NCBI GenBank assembly: GCA_932521035.1
Contig: OW051493.1
Span: 806,001-870,000, forward strand
Source: Oscheius dolichura
Lineage: Eukaryota > Nematoda > Chromadorea > Rhabditida > Rhabditidae
Reading direction: 5' to 3'
DNA: 64,000 bases
Shown here: positions 9,423 to 19,736 of the stretch, one piece after another
Numbering within the stretch: the first letter of the stretch is position 1
Layout of the letters: every line of letters begins with the position of its first letter
Made by a program: the position numbers and the translations under genes
Notes under the pieces: generated by a model
The model's input: only the letters and a program-made list of their open reading frames with translations
The model's database searches: none
What the model was told of the DNA's origin: nothing

Positions 9423-12400
9423 TTAGAGAGAGGAGAGCAGCTGTTTCTGACACGGCTCCAGGAAGAAAATATCGGTGGAACGATGCAGACGGACGTTGTC
9501 TATCCCGCAGACGGCGTCCTCCAGGCCGTAGTTCTCACAGATGAATAGAAGCTGAAATATCATATCATATGCCCTACTTCATTGAATTTGATAGAATGGA
9601 ATGGTATAAAAGGGTTCCTTGAAAAAAATTTTAAATTCCAAATTTATTCCCTTTTCACCGATGCACGATAATCGAGTCGCCCGCACCCGTAAAGTCTCGG
9701 CAGGGCAAAGATAGAAAGGCATCACAGTATTGTAACAGTTTTGAACAAAGTTGATCCAGCTGCCGAGATTTTACGGCTGCAGGGGAACGGACTACGGAGC
9801 ACACAACCTCAAAGAGATGTCGTAATTTCTCCTGATTTCTTCAATTTTACGCCTTTTATGATATGGTAACGGCATTTTTAAAGGTCTAATTATTGGGTTA
9901 CTGTAGAAAAATCGGTCAACTAGGACCTATTTGGCTTGAAATATGGGACAATGCGCATATTCTGGACCAAAACGCGGAGTGCCCATAATTTTCAATTTTT
10001 TCATTTTGCCCTGTTTTGGTCCTAGATTATTATTTCGAAGATTTTCTAATGTTCAATAATTCGTTCGATAGCCAATTTCTCCCTTACCTTATCCGTCCCA
10101 GTTGGACATTCGAATTTTGAAATCTGCCACAAAATAGCTCCCTGTTCCGTTGGAGTAGCAAACGGGCAGTGGAGATTCGTGTTCACAAAACAGCAGCCAA
10201 TCAGCCGGGATCCGTTTTGCCATTCCAATGCATCGAAAATTATCTGAAAAGCCGCAAATGCGATTGAGTGAGAAATATGGAAATTTCTGGTTATCTAGGC
10301 TCTCTAGAACAGGCAAAATAATACTTACCGTATGGTTTTCATTCATTTTTGTGTCGACTTGGATTATTGAGACTTCAGCTGTGGGAACTTTAGCCTGGAT
10401 GAAAGTGGATGGACCGACTGGAAGAGGAAAAATTTATAGGAGAAGAATTTGAGAGGAAAAGAGTAGCAGTAGTAAACCTATCCGTCTTATCGCATATGTT
10501 TGTCAGCCTATGCTTTATGGCAACGGCCAAACATAAAGGAAAACATAAATTGGATAATAAAGAGAAAAGGCAAGATAATGTTCCACTCTCCATTCTTTAG
10601 AGTTTGCTGTTCCCTAATTGTGATTCTTTTCTTCTTATGGAGTGTTACTCTACCTTTTAGCTATCTAATGTGTTTTGGATTTTGCTGGAAAACCAGATCC
10701 GGACCAGTAAGGCGCGTTTTCAGTGAAAGCGCGCCACCCTTGCGCTTTTTCCGTGCAATAGCCCCAATATACCAACTACAGTATGCCAATCATTATAGAC
10801 CTATTGCACCGAAAAAGCGCAAAGACTGTGCGCTTCCCCTGAGAATGCGTCTTACTGGCCCGGACCTGGTTTGTCGCCCTCTTTGGGAAGGCATTTCGCT
10901 GCTTTTTTTAAATTTTTAAAAGCCATTCATATACAACTAACGTTTTGTTTGGACGGTCGCAACATCTTGGATGGGAAAAAGACAAATTACTGTAATCTGT
11001 GACCAAAACAGCACGAAAATGTTTCAACCTCCTCTTTTATTCGACATTTTACGCGTTTCTTTGATCACACTGCGGCTAGTAACTATAAATAGCTAACCCA
11101 ACCCAAAGGAACCAAAATAACCCATTTTCTCGATATCTAACGTTTTCCTATCAATTTATGTACCGCGGGAAGCAATTTTTTCAATTTATTATGTTTTCGC
11201 GTGTCTAATTCAGACCAACCTTTAGACATTCTGAACTGGGCACTGGCCGGAATGTCGTCCGGCGCCTTCCATGAGCAGAATCCCTTCTCGAATAGACATC
11301 CGCCAGGTGTTTCACAGGTTGACGGAACTCCCAAGGGGATTGGCCTGGAAATACCGTAATTTACATTAGTATGGGTTCACAAAAACACAAATTTTTAGCT
11401 GTCTTCTTTATAAAACGCCACTCAAACTATAAAGAGCATAATTGCCTAATGTTTCAATCTTCCTATTTACTAACGGAACAACTTTATGAAATTAGTACGC
11501 CGTGTGCACATCCTTGGTAAAAACTAAACTGACTAACCTATGAAGTTCGGACAAGAGTCCCGGTCGATTGATGGGAACCGGCTTACCGGAGAGGACAACA
11601 CTTCCAGAGATTAGCTTCTTTTCAGCTAATGTTGCCTGGAGAATTCATTTATTTCTGATTTTTGTTGTTCGGGGAAGTCTTCATAATAGTCTCGGAGTGA
11701 TTCGTTTTGATATATTTAGATTACATGATGCGCTAATTATAAAAAAAATAGGCTGGATGATTCAAACATTGAGAACGTTCTTCTTTCTTCAAAAAATTAT
11801 AAGAAACTTGGCTACAGTAATCGAGCTTGCAGCGATAAACCAGGTCCGAGCCTTTGCGCTTTTTCGGTGCAATAGCCCCAACCGAAAAAGCGCAAAGGCA
11901 GCACGTTTCCCCCGAAAATGCGCCTTCCTGGCCCGTTTGCTGCCCTAATCCAGCTATCAACTCTCGTTCTATTCTTTTTGTTCACGCTCTAGGGATGATT
12001 TATATCGTTCCAATCATTTTTTTGTTATTGCGCTTCGGTGTCCTTATAAAGTCTGCCAAGAATAAATCCACCGTTCCTGTCATCTTATCCCGGTTTCTGA
12101 TTATTTTTGTTCATGTTTTAGCCAGCGTTTATCATAAAAAGCAAGAATTGTTTTTAATAAGTGCTTCCAAAAACTGACTAAATGAGTCGGAGAGTGCGGA
12201 TTTTTCGCCTTTGGTGGCGGTGGTGACGGACCAGCTGAATGGGTAGCCGTGTGAGAAGCTGGGGTTATTAGATCTTCATCTACAGTATCCTGGAACATTT
12301 AGAGACTAGAAACGGGACTAACAAAGAGAAATTCCCACCTCATCTCCTTCGTCCGGTTCATTTTTATCATCTGTAACATAATTTGGATCCAGGAAATTGG

Positions 12401-15400
12401 CCAGCTGCTCACCAAGAAGATCATTCAGTGCTGAAATTGGGGTCAGATAATATTGAGGCAATAATTGGATGAATGTTTTCTACAGCCCGGAATTTGGCCA
12501 AAAAAACGGGCAGTTTTAGGGATAAGGGGACAGAAATAGCTCAGTCTTCGATATTCGCCGATCCCCTGCCGAGACTTTACGGGTGCAGGGGATCGGAATG
12601 TTCACGACCAAGCCCCAGAAATCGGGCGAAAAGCTATAATAATGACAATTTTTCGGGGAATTCATATAAACGTTGTGGTAATTGGTTATTGGTTCCTGTT
12701 CTGGCATTCACGCTTTGGCTTTTTCGATAATTTTCCTGTTTTAGAGAACCAGAACCAAAAGGTCACGGAAAACTTTCCTTCTTATTCATTTTAGATCGTC
12801 AGGGTCGCTAAAATTGTTATTCGCTTTTTTTTAAATTTTACCAAGTCTTTATAAACAAAAGAAACTTCCATAAACAGTCGCGCTGCAGTCCTCACATCTA
12901 AATTTTCTCCAAGTACTTACGGTTAAAATCCTTTCCACTACTCGTCGGCAGCGCTATTGGTGGCCTCTGAGGCGAGGGTCTGAAATCCTCAGTTGATTTT
13001 TTAATTCCAATCTTCTATTTCTCACGGTGGTGCTGGTAAAGGAACCGAAGTTGTGGTAGCGGAGCTGGCGGTTGTTACAGTACCCGGCGGTTGAGGCATA
13101 GCCCGTGGTGGTAGAGGAATTGCGGCAGTTGAATGCTTCGATAACCCCTTAAATTTGTTTTTCTTTTGATTGGATCAATTATAACCTACCGTAGGGACTT
13201 TCTTGATGTTCAGTTTCTTGGAAGAGCGGCCCAGGAACTTCTTCGTCACCGCTTCCGATAGTTGTTTGTTTCGCTTGGACTAGAAAAGTTTTGATTATAT
13301 AGAAACGTATTCGTAAGGCTATTTAGTTGACATAAATTTTCACGTATTTTCTCATTGTTCCTTTCCAACGAATAGGGCGACAGTAATCCGAGGGTTTTTC
13401 ATGAAAATTAGGCAAAAATTTTTTTTTTTCGGGAACCATAAAATGGTCCTGAATGGAAGCAAGTTACTGTAATCCGTTGGAAAAGAACTGAATTTTATCT
13501 ATTTTTTTTTCTTGAACAGAAATGAGCAATCACCAAAGCAGTGAAACGAATTGAAGCGCATGGTTTTAAAGTTTAGACAAAACGGTAAAAACTAGGCAAC
13601 AATGCTGTAATCGAGCAAAATGGATCGAGCGTCCTTAAATTTAATTCGTAAACAGAACACCAAAATCTCCAAAATATGATTGGACTTACTACAGCTTCTT
13701 CGATAGTTCTATTAGCTGAGGCAACGAGAGTCTTCTTCCTGGGACGAGGAGGAATTCTGGAAGAGATCTTTAAATCGATTGGAGCACTAATGCAGTAAAC
13801 CTCACGCTTTATGGAAACGGTGAAACACCCATTTTGTCAATTAGTCCAAAGACCAATTCTTTGTGATTATTTTCAAATAGTTAACCTTGTTTATAAAATT
13901 CTTCTGGAAGGAGAGCATAATGATAAGCAGGCGCCGAATTTAGTTGGAATTACGGTAGAATTCTCTTATTTTGTATGGTTTTTCTCGTAATTTTACACAT
14001 TTCTAGCCTGATTCTTCATAGACATTGTTATTTTGGACAAACTGGACTCTTTTCAACACATTTCTCACCTCTAATTTTTTAGAATACTCGAAATGTTAGA
14101 GATAAAGTTTTCAAAAATGTCAAAAAATAGGGCCTTTCTATGTTCCAAAAGTTCCTTATATAGCAAGTAAAAAGTAATAAAACGATGTGTACAAAAATGG
14201 AAAAAAGATAAAACTTACACAGATTGTGGCGAGTGACAATCCAGGTACTGTATCTTGATCTTGTCGATGATTACGGTAGAACTGGAGCTGGCTTCGGCTG
14301 TCTCGGACAGGAAGAAGACCTAAAACCTTTGCGTTTGTAGCCCAGAAAAATGAGAAGTTTACCTGTATTTTTTGAGCTCTAGGAACCCGGAAAAGGTGGG
14401 AAGTAACATGGCTTTGCTTTGAAACGGAGGCCATTTGACACTCTTTATGGGCGGTTTGGTTGGAAATCTTGTAACAGAGCTTCAGACGGGCGGTTGGGCT
14501 CTGCCAATGTCTGAAACTTTATTTTTAGGTCCCAAAGCGACTTTTCGTGCTTCTTGAGATTTTCGCTTCGAGACCTGTGCTAATATTTAGCCCCAAATAG
14601 GGAAGAAAGTGGAAAAAAATTAGAACCCACCGGAACTGGATGAGGACAGCTCCATCGGCTGAACAGAATGGACAGGAGGTGTATTTTCCCACGTTGCCGG
14701 TTGATTCTCGGATTAGGTAGTTGTTTACTAGAAAAGAAAGTGTTATACTAAAACATCCAGAAATAAGCCTAAGCGATAAAAATGAACGACAGCTCTATTT
14801 ATAAACAATATGAAACTTTTATGGCTAATCCGGGCAATAGTGGATCCGAAAATTTCTGGTTGTTATAAAAATTAGATTTAAAAGAAATTAAAATTTCTTT
14901 ACATATTACCTTGCTCGAAAAGGCTATAGCATCTCTATGCAAACGGTAGCATTTCGAAGAAATTCGAAGGGAACAAATTCGTTATGTTTCGGCCTCATTA
15001 TTAAAGAAGATTGCCAATTCTGACAATCAATAGCTTGCCAGATTATCCTTCCAACTATTCTTGCCACAATGTGAAAAACAAAGCGAGAAAACTGTCAATT
15101 TGGGTAATCAGTCTCTAGGTGCTTCTCATTCAGAGTCATCTATAAACCATAAAACAGCTGTAAGAGCATAGCCCCCCTCCTGTGGCCGTATCCACAAGAA
15201 GCTGGGGAGCCTAAAAATGGTATCCACAAGAGCTCCCCAGACCACCCCTAGGGTAGAGTAGGGGTGGGAGCCGGGGAGGCACCATAAAAATGCTAGAATA
15301 AGCGTTTTTGAAGGAGATTCTTTGTAACCAATTCATAATACGTATTCGTAAGCCTTTTCTCAACGAAAATATGCAACAAAAAGTAGCAAAAGGCCTTATT

Positions 15401-18346
15401 ACAGAGAGCTGCCTTGTAATTTCTATAAATGGGCGAAATGCCGTTGTTTGTTGGCGCGGATCACCCGGTAATTCCTGCAAACAAAGATCCAGTCTTCAAG
15501 TTCTTCCTGTGCTTTCATTCAATTTATCAATTTTTGTCCGTGCTGGCCTTTTCTTTCAAAACGATCAGGAAGACACTAACGAAGCGTAGTCCCCTTTTTG
15601 TGAGTGAAAAACCTCATTGGAGAATTACGTTTAGCACACGTTTTACCCCCAATCGGCAAGTTTTATTAACGACATTCTCCTTCGTCGAGCGGATGAGGAA
15701 GGGAAGCAGGATCATCTCCGTAGCACAGTTTGCCTCTTTTGTTGGGTGATAGAAAGAAAAGACATGAAAAATTAACACTGCGCTGCAGTCTACGCTTCTG
15801 AATGCGTAAAGTAGGCGAGGCTAACTCATAATATCCTCCTATATCATTCTACTTTATGGGATTGAGGTCCCAAGGATAGGTTAGTTCTTTTCCTGACCAA
15901 AGACGTCGTTTCTGTTGGCTCTATCCCTCGTAGTAGAATGATAAAAGGACTCCGGGGACGAATGCCCGCGGGCATTCGTCACAACCGGCGGGCATTCGTC
16001 ACAACCCGCGGGCATTCGTCACAAAACCTGGTTGTTTAACCTTTTTATTCATTCTGTTCATGTTTTCTCAAGAATGAGAACCAGGAGGGTTAAATCTTTC
16101 CAAAATTCATTCCTTTCTCTAAAATATTGCTTTTTCTGGAGAGTAACAGTCATTTAAACGGATTCTTTTCTGTATTAAGACGTTCTTTATGCCGAATACC
16201 GATAACAAACTGTCTTATTCCTTCTGTAACTTTCTCCTCCCATAAAATCTCTTTTGCCACCGCTCATTGGTTCGCGGAGGCGTTCCCTTTAAAAAAAATC
16301 AGGCCAGATCTGCGGAAGAACTCTTGCCTAGCAGGATAGTTTCTCAAATACAGCATTTCGTAGAACAATGCACCAGTTGCTGGTTTGAGGACCAATATTC
16401 TGTTTTGGGAGAAAAAGATGCTCTCTGGCGAGTTCGTTGGACGAAAGTCCCCGGATAATTGGGAAATAATTACGGTAGTGCGCAAATAACAGGCAGGTTG
16501 TAAGCGGTTTTTGTTATCTACTATCAAAATAACATTTCCTTGTCAAGTCTGTGATGAATTTCGTTTCTGCTCGGTACAGTTTGAATTAATCGCGGTATGG
16601 AAAAAAACTAGTGAACGAATATTCTGACTCCTGGTCAGAGTACTCTAGTGCTTTCTGCGCTGGCCGCCTCTCTCACCTCTTGGAGAGGTGGGGATGACGA
16701 ATCGAGTGGAAAGGGGGAAATAGGAAATACCCAAGGTGAGCAAATCTCCTTGCAGTAAAGTCTGTATTGGAATGGGACCGACCTGAGTCTCGTCCAAGTA
16801 ACAAGCGGCATGTTCCCAAAGGCTTCCAGTCTATATAAGTTCAGAAGTAGAGCATATTCAGATGGAATATACCCAGACGTTATCTCACTTGGAAGAAATA
16901 TCCGGATAACTCACTATGTTCACAAGAAATAGGAATTATCTGCCATAGAGCTAACATTAAGAAACAATGATTGGTATAGGCTTGATCTGCTCACAACGGA
17001 TTCATTTAAAAAATATAGGATGACAGTCGATATAAACTGCTGTGTAGGGGAACAAAGAAGGACGTGTTGACCATAGGCAATCGTAATACCTTGTGCTATT
17101 CATTCGGATAGATTACCGATACGAACGAGTAGACATAAAATTCTTACCCGGTCTATCGAGCAAAGGTAAGAGAGGGCCTCGCCTCCCAAAACTGGAACAC
17201 AGTAAAGCATTTCTTTGAATAGAACAGAGTAATCAAAGGATTGCTCTGTTCTCTGGACAGATTCAGAGAAGAATCTGGTCTTGTCATATACCTTTTTATT
17301 TCTAAAGAACAAGATTTCCGACACGAATAACGGGGCGAAAACTAACGGGAGATGAAGGGCGTACAAGGAAGAAGACCTATTTCTAATGATATTGTAGAAC
17401 AAAAGGTTCGTAGTATCAAGAGAAGTGCGCGTAGGCAGAGTAATATAGCAGATCGCACGGCATTTTTGCAAAAGTATACGTTTTCCTTGTTTAATCCCAT
17501 GTTTGTTATCGATATTCGGTATAAAGAACGACTTAATACAGAGAGCAATCAGTTTAAATGACTGTTACTCTCCAGAAAAAGCAATATTTTAGAGAAAGGA
17601 ATGAATTTTGGAAAGATTTAACCCTCCTGGTTCTCATTCTTGAGAAAACATGAACAGAATGAATAAAAAGGTTAAACAACCAGGTTTTGTGACGAATGCC
17701 CGCGGGTTGTGACGAATGCCCGCGGGTTGTGACGAATGCCCGCGGGTTGTGACGAATGCCCGCGGGTTGTGACGAATGCCCGCGGGTTGTGACGAATGCC
17801 CGCGGGCATTCGTCCCCGGAGTCTGATAAAAGTCTTCCCCAGGGAGGTCCCCAGCTGGGGAGGTCCCCGGGGAGATTTCTTGTGGATACGGCCACTGAAG
17901 AGGCCCAACACTGGAAATATTCCCTTTTTGAGTCCTTTTCCATAAAAACTACAGTACTCGTCATTTTCCTGATCAAATTGAAGAAATAAAGAGGATAGAG
18001 AGCCCCACCTGGCGGTGTTTTACTCCTTCCCACGAGAAATGTCCTTCGAAATTCATTGATATTGAATGAATGCTTCTCCTGGATCTTCCAGTCGGCATCT
18101 CCTTCCCAACAGCATTCGGATCGAAAATCGCAATCCAAATAATTGACACCGTGGCCAGCAACAACTGGAATTTTATGAGACATTCAGGCGGGAGGATAAT
18201 CATTAGACTGGAACTTAGTTCCACCCTGTCCCCTCCGCCTTTAATTTAAATGGCCGGGGGGAGTTGGATTTAAAAGATTTGGAACAAAACGTACCTGACA
18301 ACTGGAAGAGAACGAAAACTCCAGCGAATAACCATGGCGGCGGCAT
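9423..18346 (-). CDS. Secreted protein with two MAM-like modules (complete, 16 exons, 563 residues)
   Basis: Exons, all minus: 18295-18346, 18009-18164, 14631-14727, 14363-14510, 14219-14319, 13690-13756, 13190-13279, 13026-13147, 12921-12979, 12339-12430, 12179-12289, 11538-11635, 11220-11344, 10329-10417, 10088-10243, 9423-9551. Every junction is GT-AG and in phase; the total is 1692 nt. Residues 1-23 are a signal peptide (MPPPWLFAGVFVLFQLS). Residues about 24-185 form a Cys-containing beta-type module: LDCDFRSECCWEGD, CPFCSADG, KLCYKISNQTAHKECQ, IQYLDC. Residues 186-395 are a basic, then Pro-rich and acidic linker. Residues about 400-550 form a second module: CETPGGCLFEKGFCSW, WQNGSRLIGCCF, FECPTGT, CENYGLEDAVCGIDNV. 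The CxFE…CSW start and the D-A/V-x-x-IDN-V end are the marks of nematode MAM-like domains, extracellular modules for adhesion or binding. Ligand unknown. Intron 2 (3.3 kb) holds a Mutator-like transposon. Confidence 0.87.
9669..9799. repeat. Foldback family C, copy 1
   Basis: Arms GCACCCGTAAAGTCTCGGCAGG and CTGCCGAGATTTTACGGCTGC flank a loop containing GATAGAAAGGC, CACAGT and TGTAACAGTTTTGA. It lies in the last intron of the MAM-like gene. Other copies: 12546-12607 (collapsed), 22640-22672 (half), 23932-24061, 29133-29278, 32407-32544, 36299-36443. The full consensus outer end reads CGATAGTCCGATCCCCTGC. Confidence 0.72.
10686..10880. repeat. Foldback family B, copy 2
   Basis: Arms CCAGATCCGGACCAGTAAGGCG and CGTCTTACTGGCCCGGACCTGG with GCACCGAAAAAGCGCAAAGAC in the stem. 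It lies in an intron of the MAM-like gene. Confidence 0.7.
11836..12004. repeat. Foldback family B, copy 3 (internally deleted)
   Basis: Shortened palindrome (TTGCGCTTTTTCGGTGCAATA next to CCGAAAAAGCGCAAAGGCAG) followed by the same flank of about 66 bp seen after copy 1 (6959-7022). Confidence 0.65.
12546..12607. repeat. Foldback family C, collapsed copy
   Basis: CCGATCCCCTGCCGAGACTT continues as TACGGGTGCAGGGGATCGG: the two ends are joined with the loop lost. Confidence 0.65.
15958..16022. repeat. Left subterminal 20-bp tandem array of the MULE
   Basis: About three copies of CGGGCATTCGTCACAACCCG-type units; it mirrors the larger array at 17694-17810. Confidence 0.8.
17694..17810. repeat. 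Right subterminal 20-bp tandem array of the MULE
   Basis: Six nearly identical copies of GTGACGAATGCCCGCGGGTT. The copy number differs from the left end, so the arrays expand or contract independently. Confidence 0.85.
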
Positions 18347-19039
18347 TTTAGAGGCCGTCAAGCGTGGGGATATTGCCCGCGGCGGGGGCAAAGTGATAGA
18401 AAAGAAGTGAAAGAGATCCGCCAACAGCACCTTCATCACCGCCGGCCGCGACAAACCATACGGCCAGCCGTCGGTCAACCACCAGATCCCCCCGCCCCCA
18501 GGGATTTTGCCGACCCACCCGCCGCCGCTTGGAACGGCTTTCCTCCGGGGGGAAGAGACAACGTCTGACTCCTGTCCCTTGGATTAAATAGAGAGAATTT
18601 TGCCGTTGTATTGTCAAGAGAACACCGGGATTTGAGGCGATTTGACTGGCACTGCTTCAAAACGTGTTAGGGGTTTTTGTTGCCTCGCTCCCTCGCAGCA
18701 TTTGATGCCTTGCGCTTCAGTAGTTTTTGGTTGAGAAAAACCCCCGGGAAAAGGAAAGGGAAAAGGTCAATTTGAAGGAGGAAAAGGGCTATTAGGAAAG
18801 GACGTTTTATTCTGTCCTTTTTTACTCTGTTCCTGGTAAAATCCCGGGAAAAACACGACTCTGAACCAAAAAACTACGAAAATCTAATACAAGGCCCGTT
18901 TTATTTGAACCTTCACACTCTGTTACCGGTAGAACCTCGGTCCTGAGTGGAAATTAAAGGGAACCAGACTATATCCTTCTACCGACTATTCCATTCAGTC
19001 TTCCGGTACAAAACCACGCTTTTCTAATTAAAAATGCAG

Positions 19040-19416
19040 CTATACAGTTATTAATTTCGAGCTACACAACCTCCAATAATTAATAATTATAATTACGGCC
19101 AAATCTTTAGACTTATCAGTCGTCGGTTTCTCGCCTCCAGCCTTCTTATTCCTTATGTGCCTATAGCCGAAATAACCACCGGCTCCAAGAATAATTAAAC
19201 CGCAAACAGCGCCAGCGCCTATACCAGCTAGAGCGGCAGCAGACAAACCATCCCCTAAACCGTTATTATCTCAGAAAAGACCGTGTAAAGGGACAAACCA
19301 CTACTACTCCCGGCTGACGATGGATGATAACAGAGTCCGGCCTTGTTATCCGAACAACTGTCTCGGATACTCTTCGGCAAGAAATTGATATTGCTCAGCT
19401 GGGGATTGATCGTCAT
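19040..19416 (-). CDS. Small single-pass membrane protein, 3' exons (N-terminus uncertain)
   Basis: Two minus exons, 19299-19416 and 19040-19254, are joined by a 44-bp intron (GTTTGT…TTTAG) in phase. From the ATG at 19416 they give 110 residues: a polar region with two Cys (SCSDNKAGLC), a Ser/Gly linker (SSAGSSSG), one transmembrane segment (AGAVCGLIILGAGGYFGY) and a basic tail (RHIRNKKAGGEK). This is the layout of the C-terminal end of a type I surface protein, so exons encoding an ectodomain may lie upstream. The same frame stays open to about 19447, but then meets a stop. The region 19413-19620 has open frames on both strands (a plus frame starting near GDFILENRAPAG also looks protein-like) but no splice sites that would connect it. 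Lies about 320 bp downstream of the PTR stop codon. Confidence 0.45.
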
Positions 19417-19656
19417 TTCAATGGCCGGATGGCCCTTGCCAAACTGTTGTGGGCGATTTTATCTTGGAAAACAGAGCCCCGGCGGGTAGTATAATATTGG
19501 ACAACAAGGGCGCCGGGTGTCTGAGGCTCGTCGACACGGATATGACCAATTTTGAAGTACTTCTGAAGAATGACAGCAGCGGAGTTTTGGCGTGTGGAAA
19601 TGGACAACTCTCCCAAATCACCTGGACAATAATAACGTTGAAAATTGAGAGACGTC

Positions 19657-19662
19657 TTTATT
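19657..19662 (-). promoter_or_regulatory. Polyadenylation signal for the PTR gene
   Basis: AATAAA on the minus strand, about 75 bp after the PTR stop codon (19737-19739). Confidence 0.55.
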
Positions 19663-19736
19663 GACCCGTAAGAGCAGAAAAAAATACACATAAAATATAA
19701 AAAAAAGGGGGAAAATATTTACAATTTTTCTAATTT

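Larger units (their letters stand above)
15948..17823. mobile_element. Mutator-like (MULE) DNA transposon with repeat-bearing terminal inverted repeats, 1876 bp
   Basis: The direct 9-bp duplication TGATAAAAG lies on both sides (15939-15947 and 17824-17832). The ends are inverse: GACTCCGGGGACGAATGCCC at left and its reverse complement at right. Behind each end is an array of a 20-bp unit containing GACGAATGCCCGCGGGTTGT (about 3 copies at 15958-16022, about 6 at 17694-17810). The inverted repeats continue inward for more than 200 bp (through ACCAGGAGGGTTAAATC and GGAGAGTAACAGTCATTTAAA, to about 16213 and from about 17490). Long inverted repeats plus a 9-bp duplication are the hallmark of Mutator-like elements. 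The open frames inside are short and show no transposase motif, so it is probably non-autonomous. Confidence 0.8.
15178..17905. mobile_element. Possible older element with GTGGCCGTATCCACAAGAA ends, invaded by the Mutator-like element
   Basis: The left end at about 15181 reads GTGGCCGTATCCACAAGAAG; the right end at about 17880-17898 reads TTCTTGTGGATACGGCCAC, its inverse. Both are next to GC-rich repeats of CCCCAGCTGGGG type (15205-15280 and 17835-17880). No clear target duplication is seen. Open frames between 15210 and 15750 have no recognisable transposase. The Mutator-like element at 15948-17823 would be nested inside. Confidence 0.45.

Noticed and set aside
15948..17823. CRISPR-like array from the regularly spaced 20-bp units
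   Set aside because: The units are contiguous without unique spacers and lie in the inverted ends of a eukaryotic DNA transposon.
17554..18183. 209-codon minus-strand open frame across the right end of the MULE
   Set aside because: It joins a real exon (18009-18164) to the transposon tandem repeat. The repeated NPRAFVTTRGHSSQPAGIRH-type peptide is just the 20-bp array read through.
19413..19691. Minus 92-codon and plus 71-codon open frames just downstream of the PTR gene
   Set aside because: Both look protein-like in places, but neither has a start with an acceptor or a donor that links it to another exon; the plus frame has a TGA just upstream and no ATG in frame.
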